From Alteribacillus sp041949975 (lineage in GTDB: Bacteria; Bacillota; Bacilli; Bacillales; Marinococcaceae), in assembly GCF_041949975.1 (NCBI RefSeq), contig NZ_JBHFQG010000044.1, positions 1 through 24,082 on the forward strand: a stretch of DNA of 24,082 bases. Direction: 5' to 3'. Within the stretch, counting starts at the first letter, position 1, and each line of letters starts with the position of its first letter. Below, piece after piece: positions 7,495-15,576 of this stretch. The translations under genes and the position numbers were made by a program. The notes under the pieces were generated by a model. The model worked only from the letters and a program-made list of their open reading frames with translations. It did no database searches and was not told the origin of the DNA.

Positions 7495-8409
7495 ATGAAA
7501 GATAAAGTGCAGACCTTAGATCAAGCAGTAAAACAACATATAAATAGCGGAGATGCAGTTGTTATGGGTGCTTGTTTAGAACCTATGATTCCATTTGCAG
7601 CTGCACATGAAGTAATACGGCAGAAAAAGAAAGATCTAACACTTATTGCACCAATTTCAGATATGTTAATCGATATGTTAATTGGAGCAGGAGTGGTATC
7701 TAAAGTAACAGCTGCTTGGGCAGGTAATGTAAGTGCTGGATTAGGCCACAATTATCGCCGCTCTATAGAAAAAGGGGTTCCTTTTTCTGTAGAAGTGGAA
7801 GATCATAGTAATTTTTCGATTGGGCTTGCTTTGTTAGCGGGCGCTATGGGGGTGCCATTTTTACCAACAAGGTCTTTACTCGGTACAGATATTTTAACTA
7901 GCAATCCTGCTTTAGAGATTGAAGACTATAAAAATGAAAAATTGGTTTACGTTCCTGCCTTGCATCCTGATGTGACAGTGCTAGGTGTTCAACGTGCAGA
8001 TCGTGAAGGCAATGCCCATTTATGGGGCAATATCGGAGTAGCGCAAGATGCTGCTATGGCAAGTAAAAAGGTGATATTGCTGGCTGAAGAAATTGTGGAA
8101 AGCTCGGTCATTGAAAGTGATCCTAACCGGGTACTTATACCAGGTTTTAAAGTAAGTTCCGTGGTTTCTTGCCCCGAGTTTGCCCATCCTTCACCGATTC
8201 AGGGATATTACCAACGAGACCATGAATTTTTTCACGCTTACCATAAAGAAACGAAAACCAGAGAAGGTTTTTTAGCATGGATGGATAAGTATGTTACTAG
8301 TGTTGCCTCACATGAGGAGTATAAAAAAATAGTTGGCGCAAGAAGGTTAGAAGCGTTAAAAGTAAAAAAAGAATCTCTTGCTGCTCCTGTCAACTATGCA
8401 TCGGAGTAA
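7495..8409 (+). CDS. CoA-transferase subunit A (glutaconate CoA-transferase GctA-like)
   Basis: Alpha subunit of a family I CoA-transferase, 304 residues. It shares the GctA-type layout: an N-terminal segment with SGDAVVMGACLEPMIP, then LIGAGVVSKVTAAWAGN, and a conserved stretch near VTVLGVQRADREGNAHLWG. The ribosome site AAGGAAGGTGG precedes ATG 7495. The beta subunit gene follows after 13 bases. Family members move CoA between dicarboxylic acids. The M. tuberculosis IpdA branch, which opens a ring instead, is a more distant relative. A ring-derived dicarboxylic acyl-CoA is a reasonable substrate here, by inference. Confidence 0.85.
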   Translation: MKDKVQTLDQAVKQHINSGDAVVMGACLEPMIPFAAAHEVIRQKKKDLTLIAPISDMLIDMLIGAGVVSKVTAAWAGNVSAGLGHNYRRSIEKGVPFSVEVEDHSNFSIGLALLAGAMGVPFLPTRSLLGTDILTSNPALEIEDYKNEKLVYVPALHPDVTVLGVQRADREGNAHLWGNIGVAQDAAMASKKVILLAEEIVESSVIESDPNRVLIPGFKVSSVVSCPEFAHPSPIQGYYQRDHEFFHAYHKETKTREGFLAWMDKYVTSVASHEEYKKIVGARRLEALKVKKESLAAPVNYASE

Positions 8410-8422
8410 GGGGGGCCATAAC

Positions 8423-9193
8423 ATGAAATATTCGATAGGTGAATTGATGGTAGTTGCAGCCGCTCGGGAAATACAAGATGAAGAGGTTGTCTTCGTGGGA
8501 ATGAGACTTCCAATGCTAGCCTTTGCTGTTGCTAAACGAACGCACGCACCGAATGCAGTTGGTTTTTATGAATGTGGTGTGGTGAGAGACTTTCCATCTG
8601 AGAGGTTACTCTACACAATGGGAGACACTCCAAATATTGAAGGGGCTAACTGGTGTACGTCCACTAATCATCTTATGTATTTAATGCAAAGTGGAAACGT
8701 TAACTGTGGTTTTATAGGCGGGGCAGAAGTCGATAAATATGGAAACGTCAATACCTCCTATATAGGAAACTATGAAAAACCAGCTATTAAACTTCCAGGG
8801 AGTGGAGGAGCAGCAGATATTGCATCCCTTTCTAAGAGGCTGCTTGTTATTATGAACCATGAAAAACGCCGTTTTACAGAAAAAGTAGATTATATTACTT
8901 CACCAGGTACTGGTAAAGGGGGAGAGTGGCGGAAAAAACAAGGACTGCCAAGAGGAGGTATTGGTGCTTTAATAACTACACTTGGGGTGATGAGGCCAGG
9001 CAGTGATAATGAATTAGAACTCGCTACCATACACCCCGGGTCTACGTTAGAAACAATAAAAGAAAATACTGGTTGGGATTTGAAAGCTTCTAATAAGCTT
9101 GAAGAAACAATTCCTCCTTTGCAGGAAGAATTAGACGTCATTCATTCCATCGATCCCCATGGTTTTTGGACTGGCCAAACAGGAGGGAATTAA
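8423..9193 (+). CDS. CoA-transferase subunit B (glutaconate CoA-transferase GctB-like)
   Basis: Beta subunit of the same enzyme, 256 residues from ATG 8423. The frame is open from 8378, but AAGGGGGG at 8408-8415 fixes the later start. The sequence resembles Acidaminococcus GctB closely: FVGMRLPMLA near 24-33, then FIGGAEVDKYGNVNTSYIG, MNHEKRRF and VDYITSPG. The catalytic glutamate of the family is probably E50 in FYECG, at the position of the VESG motif in GctB. Keeping it argues for real CoA transfer rather than the IpdAB-type hydrolysis. Its stop is followed almost at once by the thioesterase start. Confidence 0.87.
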   Translation: MKYSIGELMVVAAAREIQDEEVVFVGMRLPMLAFAVAKRTHAPNAVGFYECGVVRDFPSERLLYTMGDTPNIEGANWCTSTNHLMYLMQSGNVNCGFIGGAEVDKYGNVNTSYIGNYEKPAIKLPGSGGAADIASLSKRLLVIMNHEKRRFTEKVDYITSPGTGKGGEWRKKQGLPRGGIGALITTLGVMRPGSDNELELATIHPGSTLETIKENTGWDLKASNKLEETIPPLQEELDVIHSIDPHGFWTGQTGGN

Positions 9194-9194
9194 T

Positions 9195-9644
9195 TTGCGA
9201 AGCAATGAACTGGATTTTTTAATTAACTGGGGCGATACAGATATGGCTGGAATCGTCTATTATCCTAATTACTTCAAATGGTTTGACATAGCTGGCCATC
9301 AGTTTTTTCGGAGCTGCAATTTATCACCTTTATCATTAGAGAAAGAAAGAGGTATTATATTGCCAATGATAGACGCACGCTGTACCTTCGAAAAACCTTT
9401 ATTTTATGATGACATTATAACGGTTTATACCACCGTAAAAGAAGTTAATAATAAAACCATTGAGTTAAACCATGAAATATTTCGTCAGAAGGAAAGAACG
9501 GGCAGTGGATATGAATTAAGAGGATGGGTGGAAAAAGGAGAAGGTGGTATAAAAGCTGTGTCTATACCAAAGGACATTAGAGCTCTCCTTGAAGAAGATC
9601 TCCATACCACCGCTCAAGAAGTGAAACCGCAGTATAATGCATAA
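9195..9644 (+). CDS. 4-hydroxybenzoyl-CoA thioesterase-family (hotdog) protein
   Basis: Acyl-CoA thioesterase of 149 residues with the 4HBT motif WGDTDMAGIVYYPNYFKWFD near the N-terminus. The second aspartate there is the usual catalytic residue. The start is TTG 9195, chosen because AGGAGGG (9181-9187) lies at the right distance. The open frame reaches back to 9159, inside gctB. The neighbours suggest it releases CoA from stalled aromatic or ring-opened CoA esters, as PaaI does in phenylacetate catabolism. Substrate preference cannot be read from sequence. Confidence 0.83.
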   Translation: MRSNELDFLINWGDTDMAGIVYYPNYFKWFDIAGHQFFRSCNLSPLSLEKERGIILPMIDARCTFEKPLFYDDIITVYTTVKEVNNKTIELNHEIFRQKERTGSGYELRGWVEKGEGGIKAVSIPKDIRALLEEDLHTTAQEVKPQYNA

Positions 9645-9720
9645 AAGCCCTTGATCCTCTATAATAAACAGTATGCTATTAACAATAGATGTAAGCAACG
9701 AATCAACGGACGGTGAAAAA

Positions 9721-10599
9721 ATGAAACCTAGATCTTTAATGTTTACTCTCTATGGAGAATACGTTCAATATTATGGAGGAGAAATTTGGGTTGGGAGTCT
9801 TATTCAATTTATGAAACGTTTTGGTGTTTCAGAATCCTCGGTCCGAGGTGCCATTTTGAGAATGGTCCAAAAAGACTTAATGCAAGTTCGTAAAATTGGT
9901 AATAAAAGCTATTATTCCTTTACACCACAAGGAAATCGGCAGATTGATGAAGGGGTAAAAAGAGTATACAGTGGGCGTCGCTCTGAATGGGATGGAAAAT
10001 GGCGGATTTTAACTTACTCTTTTCCTGAAGCACTACGCGAACTTCGCAATGAAGTAAGAAAAGAATTGACTTGGACAGGTTTTGGGGCAATCTCTAACAG
10101 TACTTGGATTAGTCCAAATCCGGTTGAAGACCAGGTGTTAGAGCTAATGGAGCGGTATCAGGTGGAGGAATATATAACATTATTCAGTTCATCTGAAGTA
10201 TTGTCACATGATAATGAAAGTATTGTAAATAAAGGATGGGATTTACAGCAAATATCAACAGAGTATGAAAGGTTTATACAGAAATATGATAAAAAATTTG
10301 ATGAATTAAGTGAAAAAGCTTTTCAGAATACCTTAACTGATGAAGAGTGTTTCATTGAAAGAACAAAAATTGTTCATGAATATAGAAAGTTTCTCTTTCA
10401 AGATCCAAGCTTTCCAAATGAATTGCTGCCCGACTATTGGACCGGCACAGCAGCAAGAGAGCTGTTTTGGAATATTCATCAACTTATATCTATTCCAGCT
10501 GTGCGATTTTTTGAGTCCCTGTACGAGTCCGCTCCGGATCTCAAAGTGGAACCTGAACGTAATAAGGCTGTAAATCCCTTCGATAAAATCCAAGTATAG
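9721..10599 (+). CDS. paaX: PaaX-family transcriptional regulator
   Basis: DNA-binding regulator of 292 residues. The N-terminus MKPRSLMFTLYGEYVQYYGG and the following winged-helix region (about 20-80, with SESSVRGAILRM) are characteristic of PaaX. The central domain (YSFPEALRELRNEVRKEL...WTGFGAISNSTWISP) and a C-terminal PaaX domain follow. ATG 9721 gives the family N-terminus. The frame is open from 9673 but no ribosome site supports the earlier start. In Proteobacteria PaaX represses paa operons and is released by phenylacetyl-CoA. Here it is the only regulator in the window and the natural candidate for the repeated leader motif at 6265, 6562 and 14593. That link is inference. Confidence 0.88.
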   Translation: MKPRSLMFTLYGEYVQYYGGEIWVGSLIQFMKRFGVSESSVRGAILRMVQKDLMQVRKIGNKSYYSFTPQGNRQIDEGVKRVYSGRRSEWDGKWRILTYSFPEALRELRNEVRKELTWTGFGAISNSTWISPNPVEDQVLELMERYQVEEYITLFSSSEVLSHDNESIVNKGWDLQQISTEYERFIQKYDKKFDELSEKAFQNTLTDEECFIERTKIVHEYRKFLFQDPSFPNELLPDYWTGTAARELFWNIHQLISIPAVRFFESLYESAPDLKVEPERNKAVNPFDKIQV

Positions 10600-10630
10600 G
10601 ATGCAAAATAACAAAAGTTGAGGGATTAAA

Positions 10631-11407
10631 ATGAGTAAAGTACTATTTGAAAAAGAAGGTCATTTAGGGATTATTACGATTAATAGATCGGATCGACTTA
10701 ACTGCTTTGACTTTGAAACTTTGATACAGCTTGAGGAGGTACTAGAAGAGATCAAGCTCGATCAAAAAACTAGAGCTTTAATCATCACTGGCTCAGGAGA
10801 GAAAGCATTTAGTGCTGGCGCCGATTTAAAAGAGAGAAGTACATTGTCTGAAAAAGAAATTCGAAGAAATGTAAGTAAAATTCGAGATGTATTTACTACT
10901 ATTGATAACCTTCCACAACCTACTATCGCAGCTATTAATGGTTACGCTTTGGGCGGAGGCCTTGAATTGGCTCTTGTTTGCGATTTTAGGTATGCAGTGC
11001 CTCAGGCTCAACTTGGATTAACGGAAGTAAGTTGGGCTATTATTCCTGGAGCAGGAGGTACACAGCGATTGTCTCGCTTAATAGGTCCTTCGCGTGCCAA
11101 AGAATTAATTTTCACTGCCCGTCGTATTGATGCTGCTAAAGCACTCGAAATCGGTTTAATTAATGAAATGGTCGAACCAGAAGAATTAATGAAAGGTGCA
11201 AAAGAGCTTGCTGATGAAATTATAAAAAATGCGCCATTGGCAATTACTCAGGCAAAGCATGCGATAAATCAAGGAAGTAATACTGATATTAATACTGGCC
11301 TGGCGATTGAATCCAAAGCTTATGAAGTTATCATTCCGACTGAAGATAGGGTCGAAGCTTTAAATGCTTTTAGAGAAAAACGACAGCCTAAGTTTAAAGG
11401 GAAATAA
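10631..11407 (+). CDS. Enoyl-CoA hydratase (crotonase family)
   Basis: Crotonase-fold enzyme of 258 residues. The oxyanion-hole segments FSAGAD (60-65) and GYALGGG (104-110) are present, with E112 (GGGLE) and E132 (LTE) as the two catalytic glutamates of a hydratase. IPGAGGTQRL is the standard family segment. It is only distantly similar to the paralogue pair at 6610 and 21239. The best guess is a PaaF/PaaG-like hydratase or isomerase in the beta-oxidation part of the pathway. It starts 31 bases after paaX in the same operon. Confidence 0.87.
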   Translation: MSKVLFEKEGHLGIITINRSDRLNCFDFETLIQLEEVLEEIKLDQKTRALIITGSGEKAFSAGADLKERSTLSEKEIRRNVSKIRDVFTTIDNLPQPTIAAINGYALGGGLELALVCDFRYAVPQAQLGLTEVSWAIIPGAGGTQRLSRLIGPSRAKELIFTARRIDAAKALEIGLINEMVEPEELMKGAKELADEIIKNAPLAITQAKHAINQGSNTDINTGLAIESKAYEVIIPTEDRVEALNAFREKRQPKFKGK

Positions 11408-11415
11408 GAAAGATT

Positions 11416-12420
11416 ATGAAGAAAACGATGAATGTAAGCAATCGTGTAACCGAACAATTAGCTATCGATTATCCGATAATAGAAGGTGGAATGGCTCATA
11501 TTGGGGATGGACGGTTGGCGGCAGCTGTTACTAATGGAGGCGGACTCGGACAAGTGGCAGCATCTGGATTTTCTCCGAGACGTTTTCGTGAACAAATTGA
11601 TATTGCTAGCTGCCAGTACAAGCGGCTCGCTCGGTGTTAATGTGCCGATTGGAAAATCGTTTGACTACGAAACTTATTTTGAGGTAATAGACGAGAAGAA
11701 AGACAACTTGGAAGCCATTAGCTTGTCTTCTGGAGACCCTAGGCCACATACAGCAAGATTTAAAAACATGGGGTTAACGGTGATGGTAGTTGTCGCTTCA
11801 GTAAGGTAAGCGCTTGTTGCCGAAGATGCAAGGGCGGACATTATTATTTGTGAAGGATTTGAAGCAGGAGGCCGGAACAGTCTACTTGAGCTGACTCTTT
11901 TCTCATTAATCCCCTCTCTGGCTGAACAAATGTCTGTACCTTTAGCTGCAGGCAGTATCTCAAACGGTAAAGTAATGTTTGGGGCTTTTGCGCTCGGCGC
12001 AGAAGGAGTACAAGTTGGTACTAGATTTATAGCAACCGAAGAATGTTCGGCACATGACGCTTATAAACGTGTATTAGTAGAAGCGCATGATGATGCTACT
12101 ACGGTAATGGAACGTAGTATTGGCGGTGTAAATCGTGTGTTGAACAGTCATTAAATGAAGTCCAGAAGTTAGAAAAGAAAGGTCTGCCTTTTCAAGATCT
12201 CTTTACTTACATTAATGGTCAGCGTAACCGTATAGCCACTATTCAAGGAGATTTAGAAAATGGCTGGGTACATGCGGGCCAAGGGATAGAAGTTATTCAA
12301 AGTGTGGAGTCCGTAGAAGATGTTATACAGGGATATATGCTGGACTGGATGAAAGAATCTGAACAATTGCAGACAAATTTGAAAACGTTATTAAAAAATA
12401 AATATGGACAAGTACCTTGA
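11416..12420 (+). pseudogene. Decayed nitronate monooxygenase-like flavoprotein
   Basis: Remnant of an NMO/2-nitropropane dioxygenase-family FMN protein. Pieces in order: DYPIIEGGMAHIGDGRLAAAV (frame 1, stop at 11640); SGSLGVNVPIG and the following SLSSGDPRPH (another frame, after a frameshift near 11610); an in-frame TAA at 11807-11809; then ADIIICEGFEAGG and AAGSISNGKVMFGAFALGAEGVQVGTRF-like core (same frame); and a final frameshift near 12145 back to frame 1, ending at 12420. At least two frameshifts and one nonsense change are needed to rebuild it. Family relatives include IpdC, which reduces ring intermediates beside ipdAB in actinobacterial steroid catabolism. A ring-reduction role here is only a guess, and the gene cannot be functional as read. 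Confidence 0.85.
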
Positions 12421-12473
12421 GTAACTGCAATAAGGTTTTTTATACATTGTGGTAAAAGGAGGAACCAAAAACC

Positions 12474-13187
12474 ATGCAACGGAATTCGGTCAATATTTTG
12501 AACATTCGTATGATGCAAGAGATGGCAGAAGCGCTTGAAACTGTATACAATAAAGAGGATATTAACGGGTCGGTTATTTGAGCAGAGGGAAAAGCTTTTT
12601 CAGCTGGAGTAGCCGTGGAAGATCACGTGGGAAAATGGACAGAACCTATGATTTTCGCTTTTCACAAACTATTCCACCTTCTAGATAAAATACCCTGTCC
12701 AACAATCGGAGTTGTAGAAGGAGCAGCCATCGGCGGAGGATGTGAACTGGCTTCTTTTTGTGATATCACCATTGCTTCAGAAGGCAGTAAGTTTGGACAA
12801 CCTGAAATCAATTTAGGGTTGTTTCCACCTGTGTCTGCTGCGTATTTCCCTTGGCTGATGAGTTATAACCGTGCGATGGAGCTTTTAATTACAGGAAAGC
12901 CATTAACAGCAGAAGAAGCAAAAGGTTATGGTTTAATCAATACAGTAGTACCATCAGACCAAATGGATACACATGTCCATGAATTGCTTGAAAATTTAAA
13001 GACGAAAAGCCGCAGTTCGTTAAAGTTAACGAAACAAGCAGTGCGCACGTCGATGGCGACATCGATGTCTGCTGCGATTGCTGAAGTAGAACAGATATAC
13101 TTACAGAATTTAATGAAAACAAATGACGCCAAAGAAGGATTAAATGCATTTATGGAAAAACGGCATCCTGTTTGGACACATACATAG
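12474..13187 (+). pseudogene. Decayed crotonase, cyclohexa-1,5-dienecarbonyl-CoA hydratase-like
   Basis: Crotonase-family remnant with an AAAGGAGG ribosome site before ATG 12474 and an in-frame TGA at 12579-12581, just before the oxyanion-hole motif AFSAG. The N-terminus is about 15-20 residues shorter than usual. The rest is well preserved: AAIGGGCELASFCD, FGQPEINLGLFPPVSAAYFP and MELLITGKPLTAEEA. The FGQPEI...LG(L/V)FPPV wording is what I associate with Dch-type dienoyl-CoA hydratases of benzoyl-CoA metabolism. The open part (12615-13187) lacks the first oxyanion segment and would not make a complete enzyme. Recoding of UGA is possible in principle, but no element suggests it. Confidence 0.8.
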
Positions 13188-13197
13188 GGGGGAGATC

Positions 13198-14172
13198 ATG
13201 AACCTTACTAAAATCGAAGGGGGAGGCTATCGGATTGGGATTCCCGTACCTTTTCCTATGAAGTATGTTTATTGTCATTTGATTCCTCGTGGGAAAGAAT
13301 ATGTCTTAATAGATGTAGGTCTAAACTATCGAGAAGCAAGAGAAACTTGGGAAAAAGTGTTTTTATCACTTAACATCAGTCCATCCTCCATTTGTGAAAT
13401 TTACCTAACGCATTTTCATCCCGACCATTCCGGGTTAGCTGGTTGGATGCAAGAAAAAACGGGAGCAAACGTGTATATACATGACTTAGATCGCCGGATG
13501 ATGCATCAGGTTTGGGGAGAAGACAGCGATCAATCAATTAGGGTGAAAACCATGATGAAGGATTATGGTGTGCCAGTTTCACTTTCAGAAAAAATAGCTG
13601 ACCATATGGACAAATTAGTTCGAAAGGTAACTCCCCTTCCTACTATGCACACACTTCCAAACGTAGTGGAATTTGATGGACGTTCATGGCAAGTCATTCA
13701 TGCTCCAGGTCATAGTGATGGTCTCGTTTGCTTATATGATCCAAAGAAGCAAGTGCTTTTTTCAGCAGATCTTATTTTGGATCCTATAACTCCTAATATT
13801 AGTGTATGGCCTGGGGCTAGGCAAAATCCTTTGCATGACTATCTACATTCTCTTCGCTATATTCAACAATTTCCAATACGGATAGCTTATACAGCTCATG
13901 GCGAGCCTATTACACATGTAAAAAAACGCATCGATCAATTAATTCAGCATCATGAACAAAGATTATCTATGATTAGAAATCTTGCATCTGGCCGAACCGC
14001 GTATGAAATCGCTTCAATACTATTTAAAAAGAGGGAATTGAATCCACATCAATGGCGATTTGCAATGGCAGAAACCATTGCTCATCTTAACTACTTGGAA
14101 TTTAAACGAAAACTGAAAAAACATTATATGAATCCTAAGATTTATTACGAACGCACTTTAGAAATTAGTTAA
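13198..14172 (+). CDS. Metallo-beta-lactamase-fold hydrolase
   Basis: MBL-fold protein of 324 residues. The metal-binding motif THFHPDHSG is at 71-79, further histidines lie in APGHSDG and TAHGEP, and the bridging aspartate is in SADLIL. The C-terminal ~80 residues (after IDQLIQHHEQRL) resemble the helical/winged segment of LACTB2-like MBL hydrolases. ATG 13198 follows GGGGGGAGATC. The frame is open from 13144, but that overlaps the previous gene. Many relatives hydrolyse thioesters or other esters. In this operon a CoA-ester or lactone hydrolase would make sense, but the substrate is unknown. Confidence 0.8.
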   Translation: MNLTKIEGGGYRIGIPVPFPMKYVYCHLIPRGKEYVLIDVGLNYREARETWEKVFLSLNISPSSICEIYLTHFHPDHSGLAGWMQEKTGANVYIHDLDRRMMHQVWGEDSDQSIRVKTMMKDYGVPVSLSEKIADHMDKLVRKVTPLPTMHTLPNVVEFDGRSWQVIHAPGHSDGLVCLYDPKKQVLFSADLILDPITPNISVWPGARQNPLHDYLHSLRYIQQFPIRIAYTAHGEPITHVKKRIDQLIQHHEQRLSMIRNLASGRTAYEIASILFKKRELNPHQWRFAMAETIAHLNYLEFKRKLKKHYMNPKIYYERTLEIS

Positions 14173-14173
14173 A

Positions 14174-14206
14174 AATCACGGATATTTTTCATCCGTGATT
14201 TTTTGT
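14174..14206 (+). terminator. Rho-independent terminator of the hydratase 1-MBL operon
   Basis: AATCACGGAT (14174-14183) and ATCCGTGATT (14191-14200) form a perfect 10-bp stem with a 7-base loop, followed by TTTTGTTGTT. It sits directly after the MBL stop codon. Confidence 0.85.
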
Positions 14207-14263
14207 TGTTTAGGAAATTATATTTTTCGAATTGTGGATAACTATCTCCCTACTGTTTCATTA

Positions 14264-14387
14264 GCGTCTAGCTTCAGCGCCCAGCCTCTCGGGGTTAAAT
14301 AACCTCCAGGCAATAAAGGCAAAGAGCGCCTTTATTGCCTGGAGGTTATTTACCTGTCGAGGCTTACCAGGGCGCTTGCGCTTTTGT
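14264..14387. repeat. Large palindromic dispersed repeat (MITE-like)
   Basis: A perfect 25-bp inverted repeat (14296-14320 against 14328-14352, loop AAAGAGC) is flanked by outer imperfect arms, AGCGCCCAGCCTCTCGGGG on the left and CCTGTCGAGGCTTACC...GGGCGCT on the right. I recognise this architecture as a high-copy non-coding palindrome of Bacillaceae genomes. It has no coding capacity. It lies between the two long operons and could also act as a transcription barrier or protect a 3' end. Confidence 0.7.
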
Positions 14388-14554
14388 TCTTTTAGTAAAG
14401 CATAAATTTTCTGGAAAAGAATAATACAAACATTGCATCTTTAAAATCCAAAGAATATGGCGCCGATCCAATTCTTTCCAATATTTGTATAAAGAATGTA
14501 CTGGTGAGGAAAAATTATTTTTATTTTCGTTCGTTTGAAAAACATAATATACTA
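14388..14554. other. Non-coding AT-rich spacer upstream of the paaA promoter
   Basis: About 170 bases between the palindromic repeat and the paaA promoter. I see no gene, RNA or clear regulatory site. A minus-strand open frame here (14364-14561) has no family character and runs into the repeat, so it is not called. Confidence 0.5.
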
Positions 14555-14583
14555 TTGACAATTTATATCTTATGGTTTATATT
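14555..14583 (+). promoter_or_regulatory. Sigma-A promoter of the paaA operon
   Basis: TTGACA (14555-14560) and TATATT (14578-14583) are separated by 17 bp, close to consensus. The stretch after the -35 box (ATTTATA) nearly matches the reductase promoter. It drives the oxygenase operon, whose start codon is 51 bases downstream of the -10 box. Confidence 0.75.
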
Positions 14584-14592
14584 ATCTTATAA

Positions 14593-14619
14593 ATACGATA
14601 ATTTAAAAAACGTAATAAA
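14593..14619 (+). promoter_or_regulatory. Putative operator of the paaA operon
   Basis: ATACGATA followed by AACGTAATAAA. TACG (14594-14597) and CGTA (14611-14614) form an inverted pair with 13 bp between. Counted from the -35 box the ACG elements fall at 41 and 57, as in the reductase leader. It overlaps the early transcribed region and runs up to the ribosome site AAAGAGG. PaaX or another regulator of the pathway is the likely ligand, by inference. Confidence 0.55.
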
Positions 14620-14634
14620 GAGGTGCTTAATAAA

Positions 14635-15573
14635 ATGAGCCAAGCAGAATTATTAATGGATAAGGTTCAAAATGGATTCGTTGTAGAACGAAACGATGAC
14701 ATGAATGATAAGTATAAAAAAGCACTGAAACAAACGCTGACTATAGTTGGGGATACAGAGCTCCTTAGTGTACCCCCTTTACTGACTGTTTACGATGAAG
14801 CGCCGAATTTGAATTATAAGATAACCGCCCTTGCTGTGATACAGGATGAAATTGGTCATGCCCATATCGCCTATCGCCTGTTAGAAGAATTAGGGGAAGA
14901 TGTCAATGAATTGTTATACGAACGTCCCGCAAATCGCTGGAAAAATCCATATGCTTTTGATTTTAAATTAAATAATTGGATTGAACTCGGAGTCTTCAAT
15001 GGGTTGTTTGATCGTGCGGGTTATACGCTTCTCGGAGATGCTTTTGAAAATACATCATACGGACCTTGGAAGCGGGCGCTTGTCAAAGTGGATAAAGAGG
15101 AGTTGTTTCATTTACGTAATGGAGAAATCATTATGAAAGCTGGTATGAAAAAACCGGAGACTGCCAAACAAGTTCAAAAAGCGGTAGATTGGATGTTTTT
15201 GATGGGCTTGGAATTCTTTGGTGTAGCAGATAATTTAAAAAGTCGTTCCGCACAATTGGATTATAGATTAAAAGGAAGTACAAATGATGAACTCCGGCAA
15301 AAATGGTTGTCAACTGCGGTTCCGTTTTGTGAATCCATTGGTGTAAAGGTACCGGCTCATTACGATGAAGAAAAAGAGAAGTACGTGTTAGACGTTCCAT
15401 TCCCATGTAAGTTTGACGTGGAAAATCGAAAATGGCTGCACGATGAACCAGATTCTTGGGACGGAGTGATTGAACGCTTCAAAAAGAGAGGACCCGAAAA
15501 CAAAGAATTTGTATATCGTATTCAAAAAGGTGCAAAAGAAATGGAGGAAATGCGTAAAGAGGAGGTATCCTAA
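14635..15573 (+). CDS. paaA: PaaA-like catalytic subunit of a CoA-ester epoxidase (divergent)
   Basis: Di-iron oxygenase alpha subunit of 312 residues, by homology to PaaA of phenylacetyl-CoA 1,2-epoxidase. Iron-ligand motifs are visible at D71-E72-xx-H75 (DEIGH) and E156-xx-H159 (EELFH), with E42 and D126 as plausible further ligands. Family segments include DEAPNLNYK (compare APTLRRK), TSYGPWKRALVKV and TNDELRQKW. The start is ATG 14635, with AAAGAGGTG at 14617-14625. The frame also opens at GTG 14623, but that would lie in the ribosome site. It is clearly divergent from the usual PaaA (it lacks the PEG-W-x-x-RAP wording), so the substrate may not be phenylacetyl-CoA. First gene of the second long operon. 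Confidence 0.83.
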   Translation: MSQAELLMDKVQNGFVVERNDDMNDKYKKALKQTLTIVGDTELLSVPPLLTVYDEAPNLNYKITALAVIQDEIGHAHIAYRLLEELGEDVNELLYERPANRWKNPYAFDFKLNNWIELGVFNGLFDRAGYTLLGDAFENTSYGPWKRALVKVDKEELFHLRNGEIIMKAGMKKPETAKQVQKAVDWMFLMGLEFFGVADNLKSRSAQLDYRLKGSTNDELRQKWLSTAVPFCESIGVKVPAHYDEEKEKYVLDVPFPCKFDVENRKWLHDEPDSWDGVIERFKKRGPENKEFVYRIQKGAKEMEEMRKEEVS

Positions 15574-15576
15574 GTA

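Noticed and set aside
9660..9665. TATAAT box before paaX
   Set aside because: No -35 match at the right spacing (the bases are ATGCAT), so an internal promoter is not supported.
12615..13187. Intact crotonase gene of 190 codons
   Set aside because: It lacks the first oxyanion-hole segment, which is readable upstream across an in-frame TGA. It is better described as part of a pseudogene.
13144..13197. Earlier start of the MBL hydrolase
   Set aside because: It would lie inside the preceding pseudogene, whereas a strong ribosome site directly precedes ATG 13198.
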